DNA of 64,000 nucleotides, from positions 1 to 64,000 of the forward strand of contig JANYCA010000044.1 of the NCBI GenBank assembly GCA_025360525.1, given 5' to 3'. Source of the stretch: Chitinophagaceae bacterium (GTDB lineage: Bacteria > Bacteroidota > Bacteroidia > Chitinophagales > Chitinophagaceae). Of the stretch, positions 9,372 to 19,538 are shown piece by piece. The notes under the pieces were generated by a model. That model was not told where the DNA came from, did not search any database, and worked only from the letters and a program-made list of their open reading frames with translations. The first letter of the stretch is position 1; each line of letters opens with the position of its first letter. The position numbers and the translations under genes are program-made.

Positions 9372-9698
9372 CTAGTAAATTTCAGCTTCGTCTTTTTCTA
9401 CTACCGGTATGGCTCTAAGAAAATCGTCATACCCTTGTTCATTATCATGGTTACTATAGGCGCCGAATGCATCTATGCTGTATCCAATTAAGCCATCATT
9501 GGCTTCAATCAGGTAAATAACAGATGAATCGGATGGGTCGGAATCGCCTTCAAAACGATAGGTTCTTATAATCTTTAACGCTGTTGCCTCGTATTGTTTT
9601 CCGGAGGGCGCTCCAAATTTTCCATCGGCAAATCTAAATTCATTATCGTATTTTTTTAACCTGAGTTTTTCTAAAACCTGGCTCATAGTAGTCATCAT
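9372..9698 (-). CDS. Conserved small hypothetical protein
   Basis: A 108-residue soluble acidic protein without signal or membrane segment. It has an N-terminal helix (MSQVLEKLRLKKYDNEFRF) and a beta-rich centre with ALKIIRTYRFEGDSDPSDSSVIYLIEANDGLIGYSIDAFG. This resembles a small Bacteroidota family that is sometimes mislabelled as phosphoribosylpyrophosphate synthetase; none of that enzyme's catalytic motifs are present. The next gene upstream on the same strand lies about 85 nt away, so a shared transcript is possible. The start may be the first or the fifth codon (both Met). Function unknown. Confidence 0.6.
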   Translation of the reverse strand: MMTTMSQVLEKLRLKKYDNEFRFADGKFGAPSGKQYEATALKIIRTYRFEGDSDPSDSSVIYLIEANDGLIGYSIDAFGAYSNHDNEQGYDDFLRAIPVVEKDEAEIY

Positions 9699-9782
9699 AA
9701 TTTTTTCTTTTTTAGTTTAAACTGTTCGTTTGTAATAAAAATATTTGCTATAAAATGTTGGTACACCCGCAACAACACTTTA

Positions 9783-10328
9783 TTATTCAGGTGAAGAAAA
9801 GGCGTTTTCAATTTTGTGCATCAAAGACGAAACCGGGCCCTCCATTTTATTGGTATTATCTTCTAATGAATTATCATTTAATAAGTCCCCGATATTTAAT
9901 TTGCCTGGTAAATACCTTAATATTTCATGGCGCTGTGAGGCGAGCAGCGTTTTAAGGTTATCATCTTTATTGGTTGTTGCATCACCATTCTTATACGCAT
10001 CTATCGACAGCCAGCCGGTTGCTATTTCCTCCAATTTCGTTTTTACACTATCAAATGTATGGTTAGTATGTAATGCAATTTTTTCAAAAATTGCTTCTTT
10101 GTGAACAAATATGGAAGACAGTAACTCCGTCGCCGTATGCTGAGAGGATATTAAAAATGCCCCTTCTGTTGTCCGGGTTGCCTTGTACAAACCGGCCAGG
10201 AATGTTATTAATGAAGACTGGCTTAAGTTGTCAAATGCAGCTTCATTTTCCGGAAGACCTGTATTGGGATCAATTACCTGGAGTTCCGGGTAGTTTAATG
10301 TTTGCTGTAATTGCGTTGGAATATTCAT
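9783..10328 (-). CDS. Hypothetical cytoplasmic protein
   Basis: A 181-residue, mostly helical protein that I do not recognise. It has segments such as AAFDNLSQSSLITFLAGLYKATRTTEGAFLIS (32 residues, here described by its ends) and a region of helices around LLSSIFVHKEAIFEKIALHT, then TLLASQRHEILRYLPGKLNIGDLLND. The last segment resembles DUF937-like proteins, where a long helix is followed by a GxLNIGDLL turn, but the match is weak. No signal peptide or membrane helix. It lies upstream of the small hypothetical gene on the same strand. Confidence 0.5.
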   Translation of the reverse strand: MNIPTQLQQTLNYPELQVIDPNTGLPENEAAFDNLSQSSLITFLAGLYKATRTTEGAFLISSQHTATELLSSIFVHKEAIFEKIALHTNHTFDSVKTKLEEIATGWLSIDAYKNGDATTNKDDNLKTLLASQRHEILRYLPGKLNIGDLLNDNSLEDNTNKMEGPVSSLMHKIENAFSSPE

Positions 10329-10705
10329 ATTGATGCTTTTATTTATTAAGGTAAAAAACTATGCCGTATTATTTATCGTCTTTTAATTAATTGATTTCAT
10401 TGTTTCATTTTTAAAATGGTAGTTGGTTTGGGGAATTAAATCCCCTTACAGGGGCGGCAATAACGTTAAGGCTGCTTTAACTAAAACAGAAAATAGTTAT
10501 TTTTACTTTTCTAAGAATAAAATCAGCATACCAGGGAACTTTGCCGATAAGAGAGTGTTTCTGGCGTTGTTTTTTATAGTAGAATCTGGCAATCTTCCCA
10601 AAATAAACTGCTACTTGCGCTTGGTACAGCGTGTTTATGCAACAACAGATTTTTTGCCAATGATTACCAGTTGTTAAACAGCATATACCATCTTAACATT
10701 TATTA
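10329..10705. other. Intergenic stretch, nothing assignable
   Basis: These 377 nt hold the divergent promoters of the hypothetical gene at 9783 and the YihY/BrkB gene. A short palindrome-like segment TCCCCTTACAGGGGCGG at about 10441-10457 resembles the GC-rich cores of the dispersed repeats seen elsewhere in the window. An 84-codon open frame here has no family features and is probably chance. Confidence 0.35.
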
Positions 10706-11641
10706 ATGAGAAAACTAAAGAAATATATGAAGCACTTGATAGGTCCATGGACGTTGATAAAAAAAACAATGGAAAGTTTTATTGACGACGAAGCATTAAA
10801 GTTCAGTGCCTCCTTATCTTATTATACCATTTTTTCCGTTGCACCTTTAATCATAATTGTTGTTTCCGTTGCAGGTTTGGTATTTGGCCAGGATGCGGTG
10901 GAGGGAAGGGTTTATTACCAGATTAAAAGCCTGATAGGTTCGGATGCTGCCTTGCAGATACAGCATATTATTGCTACCGTTCAACTGCAGGATAAAGGCG
11001 TTGCAGGAACCATCGTAGGTTTTTGCATCCTATTTTTTGGCGCATCAGGCGTTTTTACTGAAATACAAAGTTCCATCAATTATATATGGGGTGTAAAGGC
11101 AAAACCTAAAAAAGGAATTTTGAAATTTATTACAAATAGGTTGTTGTCTTTTTCACTAATCATTAGCATAGGTTTTATATTGATGGTATCGTTGCTGGTA
11201 AATTCCATCATGGATATTTTGTACGACAGGCTTCAACATCTTTTGCACATTACCGAAGCATCTGTAGTAGTTTTATATGCTCTTAATATGGTGTTCATCT
11301 TTGTTGTAATTACAGCATTGTTTACAGTAATATTTAAAGTTTTGCCCGATGCGTATATAAAAATGAAGGATGCTTTATTGGGAGCATCGTTCACCGCAGT
11401 TTTATTTATTTTAGGTAAATTTTTAATCGGCCTTTATGTGGGCAAAGCCAACCTGGGTGTTACTTATGGCACAGCAGCTTCCATCATTATAATATTGGTT
11501 TGGGTGTACTATACTTCCATCATTTTGTACCTGGGAGCCGAGTTTACAAAAACATACGCTAAGCTTAAAGGCGGCGGTATTAAACCAAATGCACAGGCCG
11601 TATATATTATTAAAACAGAGTCAATAGAAGTGCCTGCATGA
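10706..11641 (+). CDS. YihY/virulence factor BrkB family membrane protein
   Basis: A 311-residue inner-membrane protein. The family signature is clear: DEALKFSASLSYYTIFSVAPLIIIVVS (residues about 29-55), a GASGVFTEIQSSINYIWG segment (about 112-129), and a C-terminal TYGTAASIIIILVWVYYTSIILYLGAEFT helix pair. About six transmembrane helices are visible. Despite the old 'ribonuclease BN' and 'BrkB' labels, the role is not established; transport or envelope functions are proposed. The gene converges with tamL, with no obvious terminator in the 31-nt gap. Confidence 0.88.
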   Translation: MRKLKKYMKHLIGPWTLIKKTMESFIDDEALKFSASLSYYTIFSVAPLIIIVVSVAGLVFGQDAVEGRVYYQIKSLIGSDAALQIQHIIATVQLQDKGVAGTIVGFCILFFGASGVFTEIQSSINYIWGVKAKPKKGILKFITNRLLSFSLIISIGFILMVSLLVNSIMDILYDRLQHLLHITEASVVVLYALNMVFIFVVITALFTVIFKVLPDAYIKMKDALLGASFTAVLFILGKFLIGLYVGKANLGVTYGTAASIIIILVWVYYTSIILYLGAEFTKTYAKLKGGGIKPNAQAVYIIKTESIEVPA

Positions 11642-11672
11642 GGGATGGTTTTTTGTCTCCTGATTACTGCTT

Positions 11673-13973
11673 TTAAAATGGATAGCCAATTGCAATATTG
11701 AAAACAAGATTTTCCCGGCGCCAGGCACTATTGCTAAAATTTACCTGATCCAGCACCCATTCTTTCCCTCTTTCCAAAAAAGGTTTTCTAAATGGAATAG
11801 CAACATCAAACCGGATGAGTAAAACAGCAATATCCAGCCTTAAACCTACGCCGCCGCTTACACCAATATCCTGCATAAAGTTTTTAGTAAGCTGGCCTGC
11901 CTTTCCATACAATATGCTATCTTTTACCCAGATATTACCTGCATCTGCAAACACGGCACCTTTTAGCCTGGTAAAGAGTGGAAACCGCAATTCGGTGTTG
12001 GCTTCCAGTTTAAAATCACCACCTACCTGTGGATAATTAATTTGTTGAACTGCAGTAGCCCTTGCTCTTCCGGGGCCTAACTGCCGTGGCTGAAATCCCC
12101 GTACACTGCCACCACCGCCAATAATAAATTGCCGGGAAAAAGGAATGTATAAGGAGTTGCCATAGGGCAGTCCAGCGCCGGCAATAAGACGATTGGCCCA
12201 GTAAAAGTCAGTGCCTAATTTTCGGCTGTACCGTAAGTCAAAATCGAGTTTGGCAAATTGCATAAAGTACGCACCAAAAATTGTCTTACTATAAGAACTT
12301 GTTGGTTTATTGATAATACCGAGTAGGTTGCCGGCCACATCAATATTGCCATTAAAATAATAAATATTGGTAGCATTGGGGTTAATGGTATTGTAAACAA
12401 AATTGTAAAAACTACCTGCAATAATTTCCGGCTGTATGCTAAGTTTTAAGGGGAGATTTTGGTTTAACTCCTGCTTATATTTCGGGGTAATTTTGCTGGT
12501 GATATTGTAGGTAACTGATAGCGGTGCTAAAGTGTGTTCTTTGTTGATGGACTCTTTCCATGTAAATTCATATTGAATACGGAAAAAGTTTTTTGTATAA
12601 AGTGCCTGTTTTCTCAACCATTCGTAACTAAGGGTAAATTTTGTTTTAGGTGGAAAATAATTACTCTCTTTTATCCAAAACGGAACCAGGAAACGGGGCA
12701 CTACAATACTGGCTTCGCCCCCCAGCCGGAAATTATTGTTTCCACTCAATGTATCTGCAGATGATACTTCGTAGGCACCAAATACTTTCGTTTGTAAATA
12801 TTCGGCTCCTCCAAAAATATTCCGGTATTTATAATTTAGGTTTACCTGTGCTCCGGTAAAAGAGTTGGTTTTAGAAAAGCCCGCTAACTCTACCTGCAGG
12901 CTTTTTCGCTGCAAGGGGGTGAGATAATAATACACATCTAATTTACCAGGGTTTAAACTGTCTGTGCTGCCCTGGTACCTGCTTTTTACAAACTTAAAAA
13001 TGCCGAGGTTAATAAATCGGTTGAGTGTTTTGTTGTGCTCGTTAATATCGTATAAATCATTTACCCGGTAGGTGATGGATCTGGCCAGAGCACTGGGTTT
13101 TATGTTTTTTACGGTATCTCTTATTAAGATGTCCTGGTATTGCTCCATGCCCCTTTTACTGGTATCTGGCGCAGGATTTAGCAAGGTATAATTAGGGAAA
13201 AGTACAATCCTGCGGATGGTATGTGGTACAACTGCTGACAGCGGTAAATCCTGTTTTAATTTAAAGTACACATTCACTTTTTGTTGCCCGATGGTACTGT
13301 CTATCCACGATATAATATCATCCTGGCTAAAAAAATAATAGCCTTTGGTTTTAAGGTGAATGTCCGTACGTGTACGCTCAGCTTTTATATTGGCCAAATT
13401 GTATTGCTCATTTTTTTTGATGTAGTTTTCTTTATTGTTTAATGTGCTTATATCCCGGCTGAGTGCGGAAGTGCTATCGATAATCCAGCTAAAGGAATTG
13501 ATGCTGTAGGGCCATCCTACTTTAACTTTGTAAACAGCTGCCGATTGGTAGCCCTTTACGGTTGTGTCACCGTTACTGTCCGATTTAAAATAGCCCAGGT
13601 TTTCTAAATAACTTTTAAAATTTATTGCATTGGTTTTTACATCCACCATACTGCTAAGTACAGGTGCTTGCCCAAATTTATCACGCAGCCAAAACCGCAG
13701 GCCTTTTTGTTTTTTGGGTTCACCAATGGCATACCAAAACCACACTTTATATGGGTAGCCCAGTATTCTTTTATTGGGTAAAGGCGCAGCAATTTTTTTA
13801 AGCTGTCTTTTTAAACTGGCAGTTTTAATTTTATTGTCTTTGTCTTTGGTTAGGCTAAAACTGGCGCCTTTGTACAGGTAGGAGCCTGCAGGTAATTTTT
13901 TGCTGATATTGCAACCTGTAGTTAGGGATACAACCAACAAAATGAGGTATAAAAACTTTTTTTGAAAATTCAT
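11673..13973 (-). CDS. tamL: TamL-type lipoprotein, BamA/TamA family outer-membrane barrel
   Basis: A 766-residue outer-membrane insertase of the Omp85 family. It begins with a lipoprotein signal (LILLVVSLTTGC, lipobox cysteine at residue 21), unlike proteobacterial TamA. POTRA-like repeats occupy about residues 40-370. The C-terminal 16-strand barrel contains the conserved FIIGGGGSVRGFQPRQLGPG segment (VRGF motif of loop 6) and ends in an aromatic strand (VFNIAIGYPF). It should work with TamB in moving proteins or lipids to the outer membrane. Its ATG overlaps the tamB stop (ATGA), so translation is coupled. Confidence 0.88.
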   Translation of the reverse strand: MNFQKKFLYLILLVVSLTTGCNISKKLPAGSYLYKGASFSLTKDKDNKIKTASLKRQLKKIAAPLPNKRILGYPYKVWFWYAIGEPKKQKGLRFWLRDKFGQAPVLSSMVDVKTNAINFKSYLENLGYFKSDSNGDTTVKGYQSAAVYKVKVGWPYSINSFSWIIDSTSALSRDISTLNNKENYIKKNEQYNLANIKAERTRTDIHLKTKGYYFFSQDDIISWIDSTIGQQKVNVYFKLKQDLPLSAVVPHTIRRIVLFPNYTLLNPAPDTSKRGMEQYQDILIRDTVKNIKPSALARSITYRVNDLYDINEHNKTLNRFINLGIFKFVKSRYQGSTDSLNPGKLDVYYYLTPLQRKSLQVELAGFSKTNSFTGAQVNLNYKYRNIFGGAEYLQTKVFGAYEVSSADTLSGNNNFRLGGEASIVVPRFLVPFWIKESNYFPPKTKFTLSYEWLRKQALYTKNFFRIQYEFTWKESINKEHTLAPLSVTYNITSKITPKYKQELNQNLPLKLSIQPEIIAGSFYNFVYNTINPNATNIYYFNGNIDVAGNLLGIINKPTSSYSKTIFGAYFMQFAKLDFDLRYSRKLGTDFYWANRLIAGAGLPYGNSLYIPFSRQFIIGGGGSVRGFQPRQLGPGRARATAVQQINYPQVGGDFKLEANTELRFPLFTRLKGAVFADAGNIWVKDSILYGKAGQLTKNFMQDIGVSGGVGLRLDIAVLLIRFDVAIPFRKPFLERGKEWVLDQVNFSNSAWRRENLVFNIAIGYPF

Positions 13974-16900
13974 TTGTCGGAGTTTTTTTTGAATAATTCC
14001 TTAAACCGGTTGTAGTTAACGCTAAAGGTGAATGCAGCACCGGTTTCTGTAAAGTAGCCATCCATTATGGCTTCGTATTGATTGCGGCGGTAAAGCCTCA
14101 TGGCATATTTTCCATCTTTAGAGAGCTTGTAACTGGTGGAAACGTCGGGTAGGAATTTCAGATTATTATTGTTTTGTCCTCTAGCTAATGGGTCGTCTCC
14201 TTCAATGGTAAAATCTTTACCCACAGATATTGTAAGCCGATCATTTAATAATCTTTTGGATAAATCTACACTTAAATCTGTGCGTTGATTAGCGGTAGAA
14301 TAATCATCTACCGTTTTTAAATTTACATTAACATCTAAACCTTTTATTAAATCGGCTGCCAGTTGATTAACAGCGTCACTTAAAAACCTGCTAACACTTT
14401 CTTTTACTACCTGCTGTGGCTGTAACCCTCCGCCAGAGCCGCTGCTGGCGAAAAAATCTTTACTCTGTTCGCCAATAAAACGGCCCATTATTAAAAGGCC
14501 AAATACTTCTTTATTCATCTGCGATGCATCGCCCTTCAATTGCAATAATTTGTTATTGATGGTGGTAGCTAAATCGGCACTTACCCCTGCAACCTTTTCT
14601 TTCAGTTGTATACTGAAACTTAGTTTAGGCTGCAATACCGGGCCCTTAATAATCAATACTACCTGGAATGGCAGCTTTTGTTTGTACAGGTTAGCATCTA
14701 AATTAGTTGTGCTGCCCAGCTCACTGCCGATTAAATCGAAGGGTACTGCGTTAATTTCATAGATGGCAGTAATGTCTGCTTCTGCGTTTAAAGGATCGCC
14801 GCTAAAGAGGATGGTGCTGCCTTCCTGCAACTCAAATTTTCTTTTAATAAACTGGTAATTTAACTCGTAACTACCCTTTGATAAATTGTATGCCCCCGTT
14901 AAAGCAATATCGCCATTGGGTTGCACGCCGGCGTTAAGTTGGGCACTGCCCTCCACCATTAGTTCGTCTCTGGTAAGCGGATCAACGATCACACTTAGTT
15001 TTGCATCTTTGCTGATATCAATATTCAGGTTGTATTGCAGTACGCCGGCACGTTTGCTTTTTGCAGCAGGCAATGCAATTTTATCAGCCGGCAGCGCATT
15101 GTGAATGGTATCCATATCCACAAATTCTACCACCCCTTTTCTGTCTTTTTCACCGGGTACCTGTTGCTGCCGCACAACGGTGATGGCTGATTTTTCTTTT
15201 AAGGCAACAGCACCACTTATTTCCGGGGCGCTGGCCAAACCTGTTATCTGTAAATCTGCATCTATAATGGCTTTCCCATAGATGGCATTGTTGGTGGCAG
15301 CTGTATTATCTAACGCCGTAAAGTTGTTAGTATTTACGGTTAGGTTTGTATTAAAATCCATACCGTCAACTTGTGTAAGTGTACCATCTATTACAATGGG
15401 TTGATTCAATGAATCTTTTATGGTAAACTGTTGTAACCTTATTTGGGGGTAGCTTATAATAATTTGTTGCTTATCTATCCTTAGCTGTGTACCATAACCA
15501 GTCAATCTTGCAACGGCATTATTAAACTGCAGGTTGCCGTTTAATTCAGGATGGCTGACAGCGCCTGTAATAGATAATTTGCCAGTAATATCACCAGTGC
15601 TTTCCGTGAGGTAACCTTGGGAAAATGCCTGCACTGTTTGCAACGTTATGGGTTCTAGTGTAATGTCGCCATCAATTTTTTCCTGGTTGTAAGTGGCAGC
15701 AATACTTACTTTGTTTTGATAACCGGTTAAAGCTGCATCAATAGCAACGCCGCTGTTATCAATTGTTTTGGCATTTAGTACAATATTGCCAACGGGTATT
15801 TGTTGATATTTTAAACTATCAATGGCTACCCTTCCGCTCGCTGTTGGAATTTTTTTCTCTAAGTCAGCGATGGTTAATGCTACATTTAATTTACCATCAA
15901 CCATCATCGAATCCTGATTTAAAATACCGGTAATGTTGGCCAATGCAAACTCGTTGACATCAATTTTCACCGGTGCATTTTCGTTCCCGGAAATGCTTTG
16001 GAAAGAAATTTTTTCTGCCTTTTTATTGATGTCAAGCTGCTGTATGTTAAAACCATTTGTGGATAGGTTAACCTGGTTATTTTTATTTACCTCCCAGTTG
16101 CTATAATTAATTAAAAGATTGTCACTTAATTTAAGCCCGTAGCCATTAGTGCTTTTTGTTCCGCTGATACCAAAGGCATATCTGTCTTTCCCATTTGCAT
16201 CTGTAGTAACAAAATTTGTATTCAGATTATTATTACTGTATCCGCCACTGAGGTTGGTGGTAAATAATTGGATGGCTCCTGCAGAGACAGAATCAATCCC
16301 CACAACATATTTGATAGAATCTTTAAAGCCAGCAGCAGTGGCAGTAAAACCAACCATTCTATTGCCATTGTACACCAGTAATGGAGCGCCGGCATTCAGC
16401 AGCATGCTGCTATCATTGTGATTAATTGTTTTGGCAGTAAGGGTGATATTTTTATCAAAGAACAATCCCGGTAACAACAGTAATAGCATGGGGTGGGGCT
16501 TAACTGTTAAACCCATGTTGATGCTGCTATTGGCTATGGAATCGATATTTGTTTTGCGTTGGTTAGAAAAATATTTCTCCTGGTAAAATTGAGCAAGTGC
16601 AGGTAATTGAGTATAGGTAAATCCACCCGACAAGTGAGCATCTGCCATAGGCGACACGAACGTAAGTTTGGTAAGGCTGCTATCCCTAATAGCTGTAGCC
16701 TGCATGCTATCCAATTGATATTTTTTTGAACCAATGCTAACGTTACTACTATCTATTTGAATCAACGCTTTAAGGCTGGCAGGGTTTAAATCAGCGATGT
16801 CAAAATTTAAGGAAGTTTTTATAGCAACGGAATCAGCAATAAATCCCATTGCATTAAAATCAGCATGGCCAATATCCATAAAACCTTTTGCAGATGGATA

Positions 16901-18955
16901 GCCGTTTTTAAAAGTGAGCCCCGTTTTTAAATTCATCAGCAAAGCATCATCTTTAATATTACCATCCAGCTGGTACACGCCTTTGTTGGCTTTAGCATTT
17001 ACCAAAATATTATTGTACTCGTGCTGCTTTACAACAAAGCTCGAAAAATTAATAACGGATGTCGCAGTAACTTTTTTGTAGTCCATGCCCTTGCCTTTTA
17101 GTATCACAAAGCCTGTTAATTTCCCCAGTATAGAATCTTTGTTGATCCATTTACCCGTTTCGAGTTGTTTTGCTGCCAGGCGTAAATTGTAGGTAAGATT
17201 TTGTTGGTCGTTAAAGCCTGCAACAACACCGTTTATAAATGCGGTTCCATAAGCACTGCTAATAACAACATTAGGTTTTGCACTCGTAGTGCTGCCGCTA
17301 ATAGTTCCTTTTAAATGTATAGCGGGTGGAAGCTTTATCTCAGTGTTGGGCACATTGACAAAAGGCTGCAAAAAAGATTTACTTGCAACCATATCTTCAA
17401 CGGCAATATTATACAACACATTTTTAAGGTTATTTAAGTTGCGCAAGGTGCAGCTTGCCTGCAGCTTTATATCGTTGCTGTTGCTGTGAGCCGATAAATT
17501 TTGAATAAAAAATCGTTGTGCATTTCCACTGGCAGAAAGGCTGATGAAAAGGGTGTTGTTTTTGCCAATTTGCTGCTGGTATTTTTTTACTATTGCAGGA
17601 TTGATAAACGCTATATCTTTTAAAGAAATATTGGTATTGATGATATTGATTTGATTGTTTAGCGTTGGATTTACTGTGAACGTGGCAGGCATTATAAGTG
17701 CATCGCCGGCTATATAACTATTGGGGGTTTTTATTAAAAGTTTATCCAGTTTGTAAGTATCGTCCGTTATAGAAATTACACCACTCAAAGAATCTAACCG
17801 AAAGCCTTTGGTATCCTGCAAGGTAATATTTTCAATAGTGGCATCGGTGCTTTTAGTGCTGTAATGAATGTTTTTTATACTGGCAGCTAGTTTGGTTAAC
17901 TCAAAATTTGCAGGATTAAAACCTGCGACTGCAGCAGGTTTTCCGGCATCCTTGTACAGGAAATTATTCTCCGACAGCACCGTTGACCCAACCAAAACCT
18001 GAAAGTTGTTTTCAATCACTTTTGTGGTGATGGTATCTGCCAGCACTTTACTTTTAAAAAGTGCTGTGTTGTGGGTGAATTCAATTTTACTGTGCTGTAA
18101 ACGGATGCTGTTTATATTGATTTTATCGACAGCATTATCAAGGTTGTTTACTTCAAAACTATCGAGCCTGTTATTAGACCGCATCTGCAAAGCACTATCC
18201 TCAAAATAAATTTCCGAATTTAGTACGACAGCTTTTTGTAAAGTGAATGAAGGGTTGATGGTGGGTTCAACGGCTTTAGACACAGGCGCCGTAGAAGTCA
18301 GCATCCGAACTTTAATCACAGATTGTTGTAGGTTGGCAGCTTTAAAGCTAAAGGCGTATTTTTTAAGATCGAGTTTATCTGCCTGCGCTGTAAACGAAAC
18401 AATATGGGCATTTAAATGAAGCCCGCTGTATTTATCTGTGATGTTAACTGCTGAATTTTTAAGCTCAATTTTTTCCAACACTATCTTGATTGCCTTAGTT
18501 GCAATGGTATCTTTTAACGGTGGGCTTTCTTTGCCTGCAAATGCGTCCTGAATAAACTGGTAGTTGTAAACAGAATCAAAAGGTTTACGGGTGAGATTGA
18601 GTTGAATTTCATCCAGTAAAATATTGTTTATTTCGTATCGGCCCCTGAGTAAACCGAACATATTCAGGTTCACCTTTATCTTTTTGCCTTTTGCTAATAT
18701 CTTACCCGATTTATCTTCTATATACAAATTATTTAGCTCAATCCAGTTTGGTATGCTGTAATCAACTTTCCCTACCCGGAATTCAGTTTTTATCTTATTT
18801 TTTATATAGGAGGTAACTTCACGGGTAACAAAGCTTTTAAAAAAACCTGTTTGAATAATAATAGCTGCACCAATAACTAATACCAGGAAAACCAGCAATA
18901 CCCATTTGACTAACGTCCATACTTTTTTCATAATTCCTTTATATTCTAAAAGCAT
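13970..18955 (-). CDS. tamB: Translocation/assembly module protein TamB
   Basis: A 1661-residue AsmA/TamB-type periplasm-spanning protein. A single N-terminal anchor (VKWVLLVFLVLVIGAAIII) is followed by more than 1000 residues of repetitive beta strands, expected to form a lipid-carrying groove. The C-terminal DUF490/TamB domain (about 1250-1600) includes GSYELNYQFIKRKFELQEGSTILFSGDPLNAEADITA-like features (given by its ends) and the VFGLLIMGRF segment. It partners with the downstream tamL, whose start codon overlaps its stop by 4 nt. Bacteroidota TamB proteins are usually 1400-1700 residues, so the length is normal. Confidence 0.9.
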   Translation of the reverse strand: MLLEYKGIMKKVWTLVKWVLLVFLVLVIGAAIIIQTGFFKSFVTREVTSYIKNKIKTEFRVGKVDYSIPNWIELNNLYIEDKSGKILAKGKKIKVNLNMFGLLRGRYEINNILLDEIQLNLTRKPFDSVYNYQFIQDAFAGKESPPLKDTIATKAIKIVLEKIELKNSAVNITDKYSGLHLNAHIVSFTAQADKLDLKKYAFSFKAANLQQSVIKVRMLTSTAPVSKAVEPTINPSFTLQKAVVLNSEIYFEDSALQMRSNNRLDSFEVNNLDNAVDKININSIRLQHSKIEFTHNTALFKSKVLADTITTKVIENNFQVLVGSTVLSENNFLYKDAGKPAAVAGFNPANFELTKLAASIKNIHYSTKSTDATIENITLQDTKGFRLDSLSGVISITDDTYKLDKLLIKTPNSYIAGDALIMPATFTVNPTLNNQINIINTNISLKDIAFINPAIVKKYQQQIGKNNTLFISLSASGNAQRFFIQNLSAHSNSNDIKLQASCTLRNLNNLKNVLYNIAVEDMVASKSFLQPFVNVPNTEIKLPPAIHLKGTISGSTTSAKPNVVISSAYGTAFINGVVAGFNDQQNLTYNLRLAAKQLETGKWINKDSILGKLTGFVILKGKGMDYKKVTATSVINFSSFVVKQHEYNNILVNAKANKGVYQLDGNIKDDALLMNLKTGLTFKNGYPSAKGFMDIGHADFNAMGFIADSVAIKTSLNFDIADLNPASLKALIQIDSSNVSIGSKKYQLDSMQATAIRDSSLTKLTFVSPMADAHLSGGFTYTQLPALAQFYQEKYFSNQRKTNIDSIANSSINMGLTVKPHPMLLLLLPGLFFDKNITLTAKTINHNDSSMLLNAGAPLLVYNGNRMVGFTATAAGFKDSIKYVVGIDSVSAGAIQLFTTNLSGGYSNNNLNTNFVTTDANGKDRYAFGISGTKSTNGYGLKLSDNLLINYSNWEVNKNNQVNLSTNGFNIQQLDINKKAEKISFQSISGNENAPVKIDVNEFALANITGILNQDSMMVDGKLNVALTIADLEKKIPTASGRVAIDSLKYQQIPVGNIVLNAKTIDNSGVAIDAALTGYQNKVSIAATYNQEKIDGDITLEPITLQTVQAFSQGYLTESTGDITGKLSITGAVSHPELNGNLQFNNAVARLTGYGTQLRIDKQQIIISYPQIRLQQFTIKDSLNQPIVIDGTLTQVDGMDFNTNLTVNTNNFTALDNTAATNNAIYGKAIIDADLQITGLASAPEISGAVALKEKSAITVVRQQQVPGEKDRKGVVEFVDMDTIHNALPADKIALPAAKSKRAGVLQYNLNIDISKDAKLSVIVDPLTRDELMVEGSAQLNAGVQPNGDIALTGAYNLSKGSYELNYQFIKRKFELQEGSTILFSGDPLNAEADITAIYEINAVPFDLIGSELGSTTNLDANLYKQKLPFQVVLIIKGPVLQPKLSFSIQLKEKVAGVSADLATTINNKLLQLKGDASQMNKEVFGLLIMGRFIGEQSKDFFASSGSGGGLQPQQVVKESVSRFLSDAVNQLAADLIKGLDVNVNLKTVDDYSTANQRTDLSVDLSKRLLNDRLTISVGKDFTIEGDDPLARGQNNNNLKFLPDVSTSYKLSKDGKYAMRLYRRNQYEAIMDGYFTETGAAFTFSVNYNRFKELFKKNSDK

Positions 18956-19327
18956 ACCATATTCCTCAAAAATAATTAAAAAAAAATCTCATAATTTATG
19001 TGGAACCTATTCTACACATTTTCCGCATTTTATGGCACTCCACAGTTTCCTATTTGGTAAGGCTATTATTACTTCAGGTAAAATGGTTTTTGAATGCCTG
19101 CCCAGCACTATTTCCACAACTAATTTTGTTTTTAATTCTTAAAACTCAAATTATTTTATTTTAGAAGGCTGCTTTCTAATTTTTGGTATGGTATTTACTC
19201 TAAGTTAATAACGCAGGTTGAAAGAGAGCTACTAGCGGTATGCCAGGCAAAAAGGTTTAAAAAAGTAAACTATTTTATAATTCAGTATTTGGCTGGTAAG
19301 ACAAAGCAAAAAGACAAATTTATATAT

Positions 19328-19356
19328 AGGTTTAGGGTTTTAGGTTTAGGTTTTGT
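19328..19356. repeat. Telomere-like GGTTTAG direct repeats
   Basis: Four irregular units of (T)AGGTTTAGGGTTTT / TAGGTTTAGGTTTTG occur just upstream of the orphan terminator. The unit is too short for a functional family assignment. Confidence 0.5.
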
Positions 19357-19361
19357 AAAAA

Positions 19362-19394
19362 AGTGCTTCCTTTCCAGGAAGCGCTATTTTTTTT
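19362..19394. terminator. Orphan rho-independent terminator
   Basis: A 10-bp stem (AGTGCTTCCT at 19362-19371 with AGGAAGCGCT at 19376-19385, one G-U) closes a TTCC loop and is followed by A and eight T's. A run of six A's precedes it, so it could act on either strand. It lies inside a divergent promoter region, which is atypical. Confidence 0.7.
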
Positions 19395-19538
19395 ATTTCT
19401 TATTTCTGGATTTTAAAAAAACATTTTTAGCATAAGTTTTTAAAGGTGTTTAGGTTCATTGTTTTTGAGTGCCTAATTATATTAAAATAAATGAAGCTGT
19501 CGTAATAGATCGATAACTTTATGAGAAATATTTGAAAC

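Larger units (their letters stand above)
18956..19538. other. Divergent intergenic region with an internal terminator
   Basis: These 583 nt separate tamB (minus) from the sigma-54 activator (plus). They contain GGTTTAG-type direct repeats (about 19328-19356) and a strong hairpin terminator at 19362-19385. Neither flanking gene reads into that terminator in the sense direction, so an unannotated transcript is possible. An open frame lacking a start codon (about 19140-19435) crosses the hairpin and is probably accidental. Confidence 0.5.

Noticed and set aside
9372..9698. Phosphoribosylpyrophosphate synthetase annotation for the 108-residue protein
   Set aside because: The protein lacks every catalytic motif of PRPP synthetase; only the label is shared in related entries.
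10423..10677. 84-codon plus-strand frame upstream of the YihY/BrkB gene
   Set aside because: Low-complexity content, no family signature and no clear start signal; likely chance.
19140..19435. Open frame without start codon across the orphan terminator
   Set aside because: Lacks ATG, runs through a strong hairpin and encodes a biased Phe/Lys-rich sequence; a chance frame in AT-rich DNA.
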